Counted from the first letter of the stretch, positions 43,167-55,395 are shown. The stretch: 64,000 nucleotides of DNA from Toxorhynchites rutilus septentrionalis (GCF_029784135.1 NC_073744.1:101429303-101493302); one strand, 5' to 3'. Notes: generated by a model not told the origin, from the letters alone. A program made the numbers and translations.

Positions 43167-43523
43167 TAATATAATATCGAGATGAATACACATTAAAAGT
43201 ATTTTCCTTTTCTGTTCTTTTCTTTTCAGCAAAAGATGAGCAGGTTTTTACGCCCATTTTAGAAGCAAGCTCTTCAAGCACACTAAAATGGGCTTTTTCC
43301 CTGCTCCAATTGTTTGGTTGTGTTTTTGGCCCCAGAGCCGTGTAGGGTGCGGCGATACGACATACGTCCATAGCGGTTACTAGGACTGAGTCGAGCGAGA
43401 GTAACGAATTTTGCAATAGTTTTTCTTAGTTTTCCTTCAGTTAAATTTCCCGCCCTCAAGGGCAAGAGACGAATGAACTCTCAGAGTTTAAAGTCTCTCT
43501 AATTCAATACCTTCCTTCCTTCC
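43167..43523 (+). other. Copy D 3' UTR with terminal nested hairpin and (TTCC)n tail
   Basis: AGAGAC...GTCTCT around 43464-43498 encloses AACTCT...AGAGTT, followed by CTAATTCAATACC and TTCC repeats to 43523. The same structure is present in copy C and element B and, in altered form, in the SINE-like copies. Confidence 0.75.
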
Positions 43524-43585
43524 TGCTTTCGTTCATTTCTTACTCTACTCTCGCACCGTGAGGACTCGAGCTCGTTAGTCTTTCG

Positions 43586-43963
43586 CAGACAGCTCGTTAG
43601 TCATTCGGTGGTAAGACACACGAAGTCAGCTCGGATAAGCGCACCAGTAGCAGGATAGGTGGAGAAGCCACATCGCTATCGACCGGGAACTTCGCATGAA
43701 ATTCGTCGCTATCAGAAGTCGACCGAATTGCTGATCCGCAAGCTACCTTTGCAGCATTTGGTTCGTGGAATTGCTCAGGACTTCAAAACCGACTTGCGCT
43801 CCGCGGTTATTACGCTGCAGGAGGCTTATTCGAAGATACCAATTTGTGTGCTATCCATGCAAAACGCGTCACATCATGTCCAAGGACATCCAGCTGGCCC
43901 ATCGTATCCGAGGAGAGCGTGCTATATTAGCTTAGCATATAATCAACGGCCCTTTTCAGGGCT
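43586..43963 (+). pseudogene. Histone H3 pseudogene 4 with stem-loop
   Basis: Practically identical to pseudogene 1, same indels (offset 21340). Stem-loop at 43948-43963. Here copy D, instead of element P, lies immediately upstream, so the TATA box is lost while the initiator-like TTCATTTC remains. Confidence 0.85.
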
Positions 43964-44890
43964 CCAAATTTGATGGATTAGAGTACAGAAAAGTTTTTTA
44001 CAGGCCGAACTGAAAGGAGCATTTAGCGAAAATCGTGGTTTCGATAATAATTCGTTACCGATAGGTGCCATGGATATGGATTTCCTAATGAAGAATATGA
44101 AATACATGACATGATGTAGTGAATATATCCGAAGAAATCACTTTGGTGAAACTGCATTATAAAATTATTTGTGTACGAATGCCGCAATCGATAGTCGACT
44201 CTAATTTGCGCTGGGTAATTTCCTCGGAGGACTCGATTCCTCCTTTGAGCATTAATAATCTCTGGCAAAACGATGTGGTATGAATCACATTATTTGAATG
44301 ATAGAATGAAGAAGTTTTCTGCCAATTTCCTTCAACCTCCAAATATCTTTCTCCCGTTTGTCGTTTTCGCGTTCGCTAATCCTTTCTCACAACACCCATT
44401 TCTAGTTTGAGAAATTGTTGAGTAAACATTGTTTGCCAGTGCGCGTAGAGCGAGAATTCCTAAAGATTCATTGCACCTCTAATAAATTGCCGAAAGACGT
44501 GGTCTTACGTTGATCGCACTTGATTGAAAAAATCCAAAACGAAATGTATTTGTTCGCAGCATTATATGAGTAGAAAGCAAATAATCGCTCGAAAATGACT
44601 TGATTTTCGCGATGTGAAACATTTTCCGTTTTTCATGTTATGCATCCAATATTGGATACGAAAACTTCCACTGATGGGGAAAAAAATATTCAGAAGCTTT
44701 CCTGTTAATTGCGATTGATTGAAAAATAACAAAACCAAATGTATTTGGTTGCAGTGTTATATGGATAGAAAACATTAAAATAAACTCTTTCGCATGAATG
44801 TATTTTTCAATTCCCAGGGGAACTGGCAGATTATTTTTCAGCAACGATGATAGCAACGAGAATTCCGCGCGTGTATGTGTGTGTGTGTGT
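43964..44890 (+). repeat. H3 3'-flank module and reverse R monomer (S2)
   Basis: Same as 22624-23574; R part at 44638-44870, (TG)n at 44876-44890. Confidence 0.65.
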
Positions 44891-44899
44891 GGCGGCTGC

Positions 44900-45359
44900 T
44901 CCGATGTTTCAAGCGGAACCGTGGCATCACTCTCCTCCTGATGGATTTCCTTTTGGCCTTAGGTGCACAAACAGGCTCTTGGTGACACCGTTCATCAGCG
45001 TTTTCATGATAAACGAAATTAGCTTCACAACAACAGCGACAACATGCTCCAATCGCTGTTCAATCATAACTGAGTGGGTTTACGAGCGGCGCTCGCTTAT
45101 ATACCGATTGGTGATTTCAATAGCCTGTTTTGAAAGCAATTTTAAGACTATTGAAACAAGTTTTTGGATCAAAAAGTAACAAGTATATGACGCGTAGACA
45201 TTTTATCTTTCAAATGAAGTGTTTATCATACCATTTCGTTCAGTTGTTTAAGAGCTATTAACGCTCAAAATCTCGGTCTCCAGCGTAACGCTTTCGTTCT
45301 CGAAACATTGGTTTTACACCCCGGTATAGAAATGAAAGACGTAGTCCTACGTCAAAAAA
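44900..45359 (-). repeat. Module M1, copy 3
   Basis: Near-identical to copy 2, with promoter at about 45065-45115. Ends GACGTAGTCCTACGTC plus six A (45354-45359). Confidence 0.65.
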
Positions 45360-45466
45360 CATACGAGTGCAGAAGTACCACCGGAAGACCGTGTGAAGGA
45401 AACATATTCTAGTTTGCACAAAGGCAAGCGAGTACAAAAGTACTCGCAGTTTGCATTTATTTGCAG

Positions 45467-46040
45467 AGCCGATTTCCCCTGACATCTTGGTTTTGAAGTC
45501 TGTGTTAGGTAAACACATTTCAGTCGGAACAAAAATGCCCCCGACTTGCATGAATTTGTAATGCCAATTTCCTCAGACACCTTGGTTCTAAAGTCTGTGT
45601 TAGGGAAACACATTACAGTCGGAACAAAAATACCCCCGACTTTCATGTATTTGCAATGCCGATCTCTCCAACGCTGCTTGGTTTTGAAGTCTGTGTTAGG
45701 GAACATATTTCGGTGAGAACAAAAGCCCCCATACTTTCACGTATTTGCAATGCCGATTTCCCCGAGGCTACTTGGTTTTGATGGCTGTGTTAGGGAAACC
45801 GTAGATCGGGCCAATCAAAATGAGGCAGTAAGGGCGTTTAGATAACGCTTAACATTTTACAGTTATTCAATTGCGATAGAAGCGTAGAAATATTCCCTAT
45901 CAATTGATGCAAACATCTTTCCGATCCAGTAAGAAATGTTCGAGTTATAAGCATTCGGAATCTTTCATTTTTTCCTGCATGTTCTGTGTTTAGGTTTTCA
46001 TTTTACCCCCATATACTCCGGTTAGACGTAGTCCCACGTC
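45467..46040 (-). repeat. 95-bp repeats and inverted-repeat arm (S2)
   Basis: Counterpart of 27395-27964, ending GACGTAGTCCCACGTC before seven A (46041-46047). Confidence 0.7.
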
Positions 46041-46047
46041 AAAAAAA

Positions 46048-47330
46048 CAGGAAGTGGGTTATATCTATGGTATAACCGCAAGGGTGACGTAGGACTATCG
46101 TTGATTTAGAGATCATTTGTTTGAAGTTGAATCTAAATCCATCCTGAATGAATGAATAAATAAATATTTGGGTGACTTCAAAAACGCGAGTGTTACGTTG
46201 GAGACTCAAGGTTTTATGCATCCAATATTGGATACAAAAAACCTTGTTCTGAAGAATAATCTTCAGAAGCTTTCCTGCTAACTGCACTTGATTGACAAAT
46301 CACAAAACCAAATGTATGTGGTCGCAGTATTATATGGATAGAAAACATTAAAATAAACTCGCTTGAATGTAATTTTCAATTCCAAGGGGAACTGGCAGAT
46401 TATTTTTCAGCAACGATCATTTCTTTCCAGGTTTCCTCTCGATAACCAGCAAACGAAAAGAGTTGCGCGCGTGTATGTGTGTGTGTGGCGGCTGCTTCTA
46501 TGTCTTCCCGAGGAACCGTATTTCGATGCTGATACTCTCTTGGTCACGAGAGTATCAGCATCGGCTTTTCTGCGCTCCCTCACAGTTAAAACAAACTGAT
46601 TGCATTTCAGGTCAGGTCAGGCCAGGTAATGAATCCCTCGATCCCTCGCCGTTCAGCTCGTTCAGTAACGATGTTGTCTTGTCGATGTTCTCAGGCGTCG
46701 TGCACAAATTACGTAACGCTAAAAATCCGAATTTTGAACCACCTCTCCCCCCCCCCTTCCGTAACGCAATTTCCTATCTCTAATAAACAGAAAGTAACGC
46801 AACATCTACCCCCTCCCCCCTTATCGCGTTACGTAATTTGTGCACGACGCCTCACGAAAAATGAATCGGTTTCACCACCAGAATATCATTTCAGTATGCT
46901 TTTCGTGCGTGATTGAATCGAGAGAAGGTGTGGTTTACGATGGCAATTTGGAAGGCAAACTAGAGGAGAATGAACTCTCTGAGTATGAAAATTTCGGCGA
47001 CTGAGCAATAATCGATTGAAAATTATATAATTTTCGCGATACGAAACATTTCCCGTTTTCCATGTTATGCATCCAATATTGAATACGAAAATATCCTACT
47101 GATGGGAAAGAAGAATCTTCAGAAGCTTTCCAGCTAATTACACTTGATTGAAAAATTACGACATCAAATGTATTTGGTCGCTGTGTTCGCCATATAATTA
47201 GAAAACATTAAAAATAAACTCTTTCGCATGGATGTATTCTTCAATTCCCAGGGAACTGGCAGATTATTTTTCAGCAACGATTAGATCTTTCCGGAATTTT
47301 CTCGATGCTGTTTGGCATCCAAACGAAAAT
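46048..47330 (-). repeat. Module N and R of macrosatellite unit U1
   Basis: Module N (46048-46215) followed by R in reverse, interrupted by the TCA-MITE. With the following H3 and 5' flank this makes the first unit of about 2.25 kb (46048-48298). Confidence 0.7.
46694..46851. mobile_element. TCA-type fold-back MITE, copy 2
   Basis: 158 bp, TCA at 46691-46693 and 46852-46854. Same site in R as copy 1. Confidence 0.85.
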
Positions 47331-47387
47331 TCTCGTTTCAGTTTGGCCTGCAAAAAACTTTTCTAAACTCTAATCCATCAAATTTGG

Positions 47388-47783
47388 AGCCCTGAAAAGG
47401 GCCGATGATTATATGCTAAGCTAATATAGCACCCTCTCCTTGGATTCGATGGGCCAGCTGAATGTCCTTGGGCATGATGTGACGCGTTTTACGTGGATAG
47501 CACACAAATTTGTATCTTCGAATAAGCCTCCTGCAGCGTCATAACCGCGGAACTTTGGAAGCGCAAGTCGGTTTTGAAGTCCTGAGCAATTCCACGATCC
47601 AAAAGCTGCAAAGGTAGCTTGCGGATCAGCAATTCGGTCGACTTCCGATAGCGATGAATTTCACGCAAAGTTCCCGGTCGATAGCGATGTGGCTTCTTCA
47701 CCTATCCTGCGGCTGGTGCGCTTATCCGAGCTGCTTTCGTGTGCCTTACCATAGAAAGACTAACTAGCTATCTGCTTGGTTCC
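47388..47783 (-). pseudogene. Histone H3 pseudogene 5 with stem-loop
   Basis: Stem-loop 47388-47403; coding relic 47428-47783. Near-identical to pseudogene 2 (the S1 counterpart). The first well-kept frame reads [10 protein letters not shown] to LQEA. Confidence 0.85.
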
Positions 47784-47942
47784 AAACAAACGAGTCGTCA
47801 CGGTGCGAGAGTAGAGTAAGAAATGAACGAAAGCAAAGGAAGCGTCATTTTATAAACCATAAAAGTATAGAATCTAAACCCCACCCTTATTATATTCGTT
47901 GCTTACCCTGAGAGAGAAACGAATAACATCGAAGTAAGTATA

Positions 47943-48167
47943 CAGTAATGTATTTGAATCCGGACACTTTGCGTTACATTTAATACCATACCGCAGCCAC
48001 AACATTTTCTGCATGTTGAATTAATGCGATTGATAAGTAACTATCAAGAAACTATCAGTAACTATATTAGCAACTATTAATCGCATAAATTCAACATGAA
48101 AAAAATGTTATGGCTGTGGTATGATATTGAATGTAATGCAAAGTGTCCGGATTCAAAAGCATTACTG
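47943..48167. mobile_element. TA-type fold-back MITE, copy 2
   Basis: 225 bp with TA at both sides, counterpart of 36262-36486. Confidence 0.85.
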
Positions 48168-48947
48168 TAAAAAAGAGTTAACTCGACTGAAATTTTTTCG
48201 GTTCGGCCTGCAAAAACGAAATTAAGAGCCCCCGCCGACTGCAGACTGACTTGTCGACCGATAGTTCGGTCTGCTTCTTAATCAGTACGGAGAAAAAACA
48301 GGAAGTGGGTTATATCTATGGTATAACCGCAAGGGTGACGTAGGACTATCGTTGATTTAGAGTTCATTTGTTTGAAGTTGAATCTAAATCCATCCTGAAT
48401 GAATGAATAAATAAATATTTGGGTGACTTCAAAAACGAAAGTGTTACTTTGAAGACTCAAGGTTTTATGCATCCAATATTGGATACAAAAAACCTTGTTC
48501 TGAAGAATAATCTTCAGAAGCTTTCCTGTTAACTGCACTTGATTGACAAATCACAAAACCAAATGTATGTGGTCGCAGTATTATATGGATAGAAAACATT
48601 AAAATAAACTCGCTTGAATGTAATTTTCAATTCCAAGGGGAACTGGCAGATTATTTTTCAGCAACGATCATTTCTTTCCAGGTTTCCTCTCGATAACCAG
48701 CAAACGAAAAGAGTTGCGCGCGTGTATGTGTGGCGGCTGCTTCTATGTCTTCCCGAGGAACCGTATTTCGATGCTGATACTCTCTTGGTCACCTTCTCTT
48801 CTCCTTCTGATCGATCGGCTTTTCTGCGCTCCCTCACAGTTAAAACAAACTGATTGCATTTCAGGTCAGGTCAAGCCAGGTAATGAATACCTCGATCCCT
48901 CGCCGTTCAGCTCGTTCAGTAACGATGTTGTCTTGTCGATGTCCTCA

Positions 48948-49080
48948 GGCGTCGTGCACAAATTACGTAACGCAAAAATCCGGATTTTCGTAACGCAATT
49001 TCCTATCTCTAATAAACAGAAAGTAACGCAACATCTAACCCCTCCCCCCTTATCGCGTTACGTAATTTGTGCACGACGCC
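48948..49080. mobile_element. TCA-type fold-back MITE, copy 3 (shortened)
   Basis: 133 bp; the C-rich centre is partly deleted, TIRs and TCA duplication kept. Confidence 0.8.
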
Positions 49081-49615
49081 TCACGAAAAATGAATGGGTT
49101 TCACCACCAGAATATCATTTCAGTATGCTTTTCGTGCGTGATTGAATCGAGAGAAGGTGTGGTTTACGATGGCAATTTGGAAGGCAAACTAGAGGAGAAT
49201 GAACTCTCTGAGTATGAAAATTTCGGCGACTGAGCAATAATCGATTGAAAATTATATAATTTTGGCGATACGAAACATTTTTCGTTTTTCATGTTATGCA
49301 TCCATTATTGGATTCGAAAATATCCTACTGATGGGAAAGAATAATCTTCAGAAGCTTTCCAGCTAATTACACTTGATTGAAAAATTACGAAATCAAATGT
49401 ATTTGGTCGCTGTGTTCGCCATATAATTAGAAAACATTAAAATAAACTCTTTCGCATGGATGTATTCTTCAATTCCCAGGGAACTGGCAGATTATTTTTC
49501 AGCAACGATTAGATCTTTCCGGAATTTTCTCGATGCTGTATGGCATCCAAACAAAAATTCTCATTTCAGTTTGGCCTGCAAAAAACTTTTCTGAACTCTA
49601 ATCCATCAAATTTGG

Positions 49616-49996
49616 AGCCCTTAAAAGGGCCGTTGATTATATGCTAAGCTAATATAGCACCCTCTCCTTGGATTCGACGGGCCAGCTGAATGTCCTTGGG
49701 CATGATGTGACGCGTTTTACGTGGATAGCACACAAATTTGTATCTTCGAATAAGCCTCCTGCAGCGTCATAACCGCGGAACTTTGGAAGCGCAAGTCGGT
49801 TTTGAAGTCCTGAGCAATTCCACGAACCAAAAGCTGCAAAGGTAGCTTGCGGATCAGCAATTCGGCCGACTTCCGATAGCGATGAATTTCACGCAAAGTT
49901 CCCGGTCGATAGCGATGTGGCTTCTTCACCTATTCTGCGGCTGGTGCGCTTCGTGTGCCTTACCACTGAAAGACTAACCTGCTATCTGCTTGGTCC
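49616..49996 (-). pseudogene. Histone H3 pseudogene 6 with altered stem-loop
   Basis: Coding relic 49656-49996, matching pseudogene 5 closely with LVRGIAQ restored. The stem-loop at 49616-49631 reads GGCCCTTTTAAGGGCT: the loop-closing C is changed, so it keeps pairing but loses the canonical TTTTCAG. Confidence 0.8.
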
Positions 49997-51117
49997 CAAA
50001 CAAACGAGTCGTCACGGTGCGAGAGTAGAGTAAGAAATGAACGAAAGCAAAGGAAGCGTCATTTTATAACCTGTTTTCGAAGCTATCATTAAGCTATTGA
50101 AACAATTTTCCGACTCAATAAATAGCAATCATATAACTCTTGGACATTTTATCTTTTGTATGAAATGATTATCACTGTTCCGTTGATCCGAAGCAGAATG
50201 AATCACGCTTAAAGAAGGAATGGATTTTTTCTTGGAATTTACTCAGCAAAAATAATGCCCTTTCCCAAAACTTAAAAACGACAAACGGTAAACAGTTTTA
50301 TCAAAGTGATTTCTTCGATATGGGGATATATTCACTACATCATGTCATGTATTTCATATTCTTCATTATGAAATCCATATCCATGGCACCTATCGGTATC
50401 GAATTATCATCGACACCGCGATTTTCGCTAAATGCTCCTTTCAGTTCGGCCTGTAAAAAACAGGAAGTGGGTTATATCTATGGTATAACCGCAAGGGTGA
50501 CGTAGGACTATCGTTGATTTAGAGATCATTTGTTTGAAGTTGAATATAAATCCATCCTGAATGAATGAATAAATAAATATTTGGGTGACTTCAAAAACGA
50601 GAGTGTTACTTTGAAGACTCAAGGTTTTATGCATCCAATATTGGATACAAAAAACCTTGTTCTGAAGAATAATCTTCAGAAGCTTTCCTGTTAACTGCAC
50701 TTGATTGACAAATCACAAAACCAAATGTATGTTGTCACAGTATTATATGGATAGAAAACATTAAAATAAACTCGCTTGAATGCAATTTTCAATTCCAAGG
50801 GGAACTGGCAGATTATTTTTCAGCAACGATCATTTCTTTCCAGGTATCCTCTCGATAACCAGCAAACGAAAAGAGTTGCGCGCGTGTATGTGTGTGTGTG
50901 TGACGGCTGCTTCTATGTCTTCCCGAGGAACCGTATTTCGATGCTGATACTCTCTTGGTCACCTTCTCTTCTCCTTCTGATCGATCGGCTTTTATGCGCT
51001 CCCTCACAGTTAAAACAAACTGATTGCATTTCAGATCAGGTCAAGCCAGGTAATGAATACCTCGATCCCTCGCCGTTCAGCTCGTTCAGTAACGATGTTG
51101 TCTTGTCGATGTCCTCA

Positions 51118-51267
51118 GGCGTCGTGCACAAATTACGTAACGCAAAAATCCGGATTTTGAACCTCCCCTCCCTTTCGTAACGCAATTTCCTATCTCTAAT
51201 AAACAGAAAGTAACGCAACATCTAACCCCTCCCCCCTTATCGCGTTACGTAATTTGTGCACGACGCC
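51118..51267. mobile_element. TCA-type fold-back MITE, copy 4
   Basis: 150 bp; same insertion point in R as the other copies, TCA duplicated. Confidence 0.82.
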
Positions 51268-51800
51268 TCACGAAAAATGAATGGGTTCACCACCAGAATA
51301 TCATTTCAGTATGCTTTTCGTGCGTGATTGAATCGAGAGAAGGTGTGGTTTACGATGGCAATTTGGAAGGCAAACTAGAGGAGAATGAACTCTCTGAGTA
51401 TGAAAATTTCGGCGACTGAGCAATAATCGATTGAAAATTATATAATTTTGGCGATACGAAACATTTTCCGTTTTTCATGTTATGCATCCAATATTGGATA
51501 CGAAAATATCATACTGATGGGAAAGAATAATCTTCAGAAGCTTTCCAGCTAATTACACTTGATTGAAAAATTACGAAATCAAATGTATTTGGTCGCTGTG
51601 TTCGCCATATAATTAGAAAACATTAAAAAAACTCTTTCGCATGGATGTATTCTTCAATTCCCAGGGAACTGGCAGATTATTTTTCAGCAACGATTAGATC
51701 TTTCCGGAATTTTCTCGATGCTGTATGGCATCCAAACGAAAATGCTCGTTTCAGTTTGGCCTGCAAAAAACTTTTCTGAACTCTAATCCATCAAATTTGG

Positions 51801-52181
51801 AGCCCTGAAAAGGGCCGTTGATTATATGCTAAGCTAATATAGCACCCTCTCCTTGGATTCGACGGGCCAGCTGAATGTCCTTGGGCATGATGTGACGCGT
51901 TTTACGTGGATAGCACACAAATTTGTATCTTCGAATAAGCCTCCTGCAGCGTCATAACCGCGGAACTTTGGAAGCGCAAGTCGGTTTTGAGTTCCTGAGA
52001 AATTCCACGATCCAAAAGCTGCAAAGGTAGCTTGCGGATCAGAAATTCGGTCGACTTCCGATAGCGATGAATTTCACGCAAAGTTCCCGGTCGATAGCGA
52101 TGTGGCTTCTTCACCTATTCTGCGGCTGGTGCGCTTCGTGTGCCTTACCACTGAAAGACTAACCTGCTATCTGCTTGGTCC
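51801..52181 (-). pseudogene. Histone H3 pseudogene 7 with stem-loop
   Basis: Stem-loop 51801-51816 canonical. Coding relic 51841-52181 with [10 protein letters not shown] and [21 protein letters not shown] replaces the usual [10 protein letters not shown]. Confidence 0.82.
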
Positions 52182-52681
52182 CAAACAAACGAGTCGTCAC
52201 GGTGCGAGAGTAGAGTAAGAAATGAACGAAAGCAAAGGAAGCGTCATTTTATAACCTGTTTTCGAAGCTATCATTAAGCTATTGAAACAATTTTCCGACT
52301 CAATAAATAGCAATCATATAACTCTTGGACATTTTATCTTTTGTATGAAATGATTATCACTGTTCTGTTGATCCGAAGCAGAATGAATCACGCTTAAAGA
52401 AGGAATGGATTTTTTCTTGGAATTTACTCAGCAAATATAATGCCCTTTCCCAACACTTAAAAACGACAAACGGTAAACAGTTTCATCAAAGTGATTTCTT
52501 CGATATGGGGATATATTCACTACATGTATTTGTATTCTTGTATTTCATATTCTTCATTATGCAATCCATATCCATGGCACCTATCGGTATCGAATTATCA
52601 TCGACACCACGATTTTCGCTAAATGCTCCTTTCAGTTCGGCCTGTAAAAAACTTTTCTGAACTCTAATCCATCAAAATTGG

Positions 52682-52860
52682 AGCCCTGAAAAGGGTTGTT
52701 GATTATATGCTAAGCTAATATAGCACGATCTCCTCGGATACGATGGGCCAGCTGGATGTCCTTGGGCATGATGTGACGCGGTTTGCATGGATAGTACACA
52801 AATTGGTATGCTTTCGTGGTGCCTTACCACCGAAGGACTAACGAGCTGTCTGCTTAGTCC
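52682..52860 (-). pseudogene. Histone H3 pseudogene 8, core deleted, with stem-loop
   Basis: Stem-loop 52682-52697 (AACCCTTTTCAGGGCT, one pair weakened). The C-terminal part (52722-52810) is joined directly to the N-terminal tail part (52811-52860), losing the central helices. Confidence 0.75.
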
Positions 52861-52902
52861 CGATGAAACGAGTCCTCACGGTGCGAGAGTAGAGTAAGAA
52901 AT

Positions 52903-53068
52903 GAACGAAAGCAAGGGAAGTGTCATTTTATAAAACATAAAATAATCGAATGTAAACCCCACCCTCTTTATTATATAAGCTTACTGTATACTCACGAATA
53001 TAATAAGGGTGGGATTTAGATTCTATACTGTTATGGTTTATAAAATGACGCTTCCTTTGCTTTCGTTC
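52903..53068. repeat. Palindromic element P, copy 2
   Basis: Same termini and length as copy 1. It separates two H3 pseudogenes pointing away from each other, and sits at the centre of a longer palindrome (about 52380-53640). Confidence 0.78.
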
Positions 53069-53119
53069 ATTTCTTACTCTACTCTCGCACCGTGAGGACT
53101 CGAGCTCGTTAGTCTTTCG

Positions 53120-53423
53120 CAGACAGCTCGTTAGTCATTCGGTGGTAAGGCACACGAAGTCAGCTCGGATAAGCGCACCATTTGCAGGATAGGTGGAGAA
53201 GCCAGCATTTGGATCATGGAATTGCTCAGGACTTCAAAACCGACTTGCGCTTCCAAAGTTCCGCGGCTATGACGCTGCAGGAGGCTTATTCGAAGATACC
53301 AATTTGTGTGCTATCCATGCAAAACGCGTCACATCATGCCCAAGGACATCCAGCTGGCCCATCGTATCCGAGGAGAGCGTGCTATATTAGCTTAGCATAT
53401 AATCAACAGCCCTTTTCAGGGCT
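53120..53423 (+). pseudogene. Histone H3 pseudogene 9 with stem-loop
   Basis: Tail remnant, then a deletion from AGAAGCCA to GCATTTGG that removes PHRYRPGT through the first helix. [15 protein letters not shown] is well kept. Stem-loop at 53408-53423 (AGCCCTTTTCAGGGCT, fully paired). Confidence 0.8.
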
Positions 53424-54379
53424 CCAAATTTGATGGATTAGAGTACAGAAAAGTTTTTTACAGGTCGAACTGAAAGGAGCATTTAGCGAAAATCGTGGTT
53501 TCGATAATAATTCGTTACCGATAGGTGCCATGGATATGGATTTCTTAATGAAGAATATGAAATACATGACATGATGTAGTGAATATATCCGAAGAAATCA
53601 CTTTGGTGAAACTGCATTATAAAATTATTTGTGTACGAATGCCGCAATCGATAGTCGACTCTAATTTGCGCTGGGTAATTTCCTCGGAGGACTCGATTCC
53701 TCCTTTGAACATTAATAATCTCTTTCTGGCAAAACGATGTGGTATGAATCACATTATTTGAATGATAGAATGAAGAAGTTTTCTGCCAATTTCCTTCAAC
53801 CTCCAAACGTATCTTTCTCCCGTTTGTCGTTTTCGCGTTCGCTAATCCTTTCTCACAACACCCATTTCTCGTTTGAGAAATTGTTGAGTAAACATTGTTT
53901 GCCAGTGCGCGTAGAGCGGGAATTCCTAAAGATTCATTGCACCTCTAATAAATTGCCGAAAGACGTGGTCTTACGTTGATCGCACTTGATTGAAAAAATC
54001 CAAAACGAAATGTATTTGGTCGCAGCATTATATGAGTAGAAAGCAAATAATCGCTCGAAAATGACTTGATTTTCGCGATGTGAAACATTTTCCGTTTTTC
54101 ATGTTATGCATCCAATATTGGATACGAAAATTTCCACTGATGGGGAAAAAAAATATTCAGAAGCTTTCCTGTTAATTGCGATTGATTGAAAAATAACAAA
54201 ACCAAATGTATTTGGTTGCAGTGTTATATGGATAGAAAACATTAAAATAAACTCTTTCGCATGAATGTATTTTTCAATTCCCAGGGGAACTGGCAGATTA
54301 TTTTTCAGCAACGATGATAGCAACGAGAATTCCGCGCGTGTATGTGTGTGTGTGTGTGTGTGTGTGGCGGCTGCTCCGA
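53424..54379 (+). repeat. H3 3'-flank module, reverse R monomer and long (TG)n
   Basis: Counterpart of 22624-23574. R part 54110-54320; (TG)n at 54342-54366 is the longest in the window. Confidence 0.65.
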
Positions 54380-54832
54380 TGTTTCAAGCGGAACCGTGGC
54401 ATCACTCTCCTCCTGGTGGATTCCCTTTTGGCCTTAGGTGCACAAACAGGCTCTTGGTGACACCGTTCATCAGCGTTCTCATGATAAACGAAATTAGCTT
54501 CACAACAACAGCGACAACATGCTCCAATCGCTGTTCAATCATAACTGAGTGGGTTTACGAGCGGCGCTCGCTTATATACCGATTGGTGATTTCAATAGCC
54601 TGTTTTGAAAGCAATTTTAAGACTATTGAAACAAGTTTTTGGATGAAAAAGTAACAAGTATCTGACGCGTAGACATTTTATCTTTCAAATGAAGTGTTTA
54701 TCATACCATTTCGTTCAGTTGTTTAAGAGCTATTAACGCTCAAAATCTCGGTCTCCAGCGTAACGCTTTCGTTCTCGAAACTTTGTTTTTACACCCCGGT
54801 ATAGAAATGAAAGACGTAGTCCTACGTCAAAA
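54380..54832 (-). repeat. Module M1, copy 4
   Basis: Ends GACGTAGTCCTACGTC plus AAAA (54829-54832), where it is joined to CTTTTCTGAACTC of an H3 3' end instead of the partner seen in copies 2 and 3. Confidence 0.65.
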
Positions 54833-54862
54833 CTTTTCTGAACTCTAATCCATAAAATTTGG

Positions 54863-55259
54863 AGCCCTGAAAAGGGCTGTTGATTATATGCTAAGCTAAT
54901 ATAGCACGCTCTCCTCGGATACGATGGGCCAGCTGGATGTCCTTGGGCATGATGTGACGCGTTTTGCATGGATAGCACACAAATTGGTATCTTCGAATAA
55001 GCCTCCTGCAGCGTCATAACCGCGGAACTTTGGAAGCGCAAGTCGGTTTTGAAGTCCTGAGCAATTCCACGAACCAAATGCTGCAAAGGTAGCTTGCGGA
55101 TCAGCAATTCGGTCGACTTCTGATAGCGACGAATTTCATGCGAAGTTCCCGGTCGATAGCGATGTGGCTTCTCCACCTATCCTGCTACTGGTGCGCTTAT
55201 CCGAGCTGCTTTCGTGGTGCCTTACCACCGAAAGACTAACGAGCTGTCTGCTTAGTCCC
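54863..55259 (-). pseudogene. Histone H3 pseudogene 10 with stem-loop
   Basis: Stem-loop 54863-54878 (AGCCCTTTTCAGGGCT). The coding relic 54903-55259 is one of the fullest: tail (QTAR, GGKAPRKQL), [41 protein letters not shown], shifted [14 protein letters not shown] and RRIRGERA. Confidence 0.85.
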
Positions 55260-55307
55260 GATGAAACGAGTCCTCACGGTGCGAGAGTAGAGTAAGAAAT
55301 GAACGAA

Positions 55308-55395
55308 ATGATGATGATGTTGAATTAAAGAGGCTTTAAACTTTTCAGTTCATTCGCCTCTAGCCTTGAGAAAGGCCTTGGGTTTTTTTTTAAAA
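55308..55395 (-). mobile_element. SINE-like element, copy 2, with (ATC)n-type tail
   Basis: On the minus strand: AAGGCCTTTCTCAAGGC, TAGAGGCGAATGAAC, AGTTTAAAGCCTCT, then TTAATTCAACATCATCATC. Same family as 59401-59600, with a different tail unit. Inserted at the GAACGAAA target used by the I elements. The upstream boundary is uncertain. Confidence 0.6.

Larger units (their letters stand above)
37337..43523 (+). mobile_element. I-clade retrotransposon copy D (5'-clipped, ORF2 frameshifted)
   Basis: The 5' UTR begins at TTCAAAGCTGATTTCGG, about 140 bp short of the full 5' end of C. ORF1 is intact, ORF2 has two 8-nt deletions, and the 3' UTR ends in TTCC repeats. The 3' flank is TGCTTTCGTTC (43524-43534), the reverse complement of the 11-mer that flanks copies A and C. 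Confidence 0.88.
43524..48298 (+). repeat. Segmental repeat block S2, uninterrupted counterpart of S1
   Basis: Contains in order H3 pseudogene 4, its 3' flank, R, M1, 95-bp repeats, arm, module N, R with TCA-MITE, H3 pseudogene 5, half P, and TA-MITE. It lacks B and C and therefore preserves both empty sites (45454-45464, 47825-47835). Confidence 0.85.
48299..50460 (-). repeat. Macrosatellite unit U2 (about 2.16 kb)
   Basis: Module N, R, TCA-MITE, H3 pseudogene 6, short promoter half (CGTCATTTTATAACCTG) joined to an H3 3'-flank module. Starts after six A (48293-48298) and ends in six A (50455-50460). Confidence 0.75.
50461..52681 (-). repeat. Macrosatellite unit U3 (about 2.2 kb)
   Basis: Same module order as U2, carrying H3 pseudogene 7 and ending in the 3' flank of pseudogene 8. 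Confidence 0.75.
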
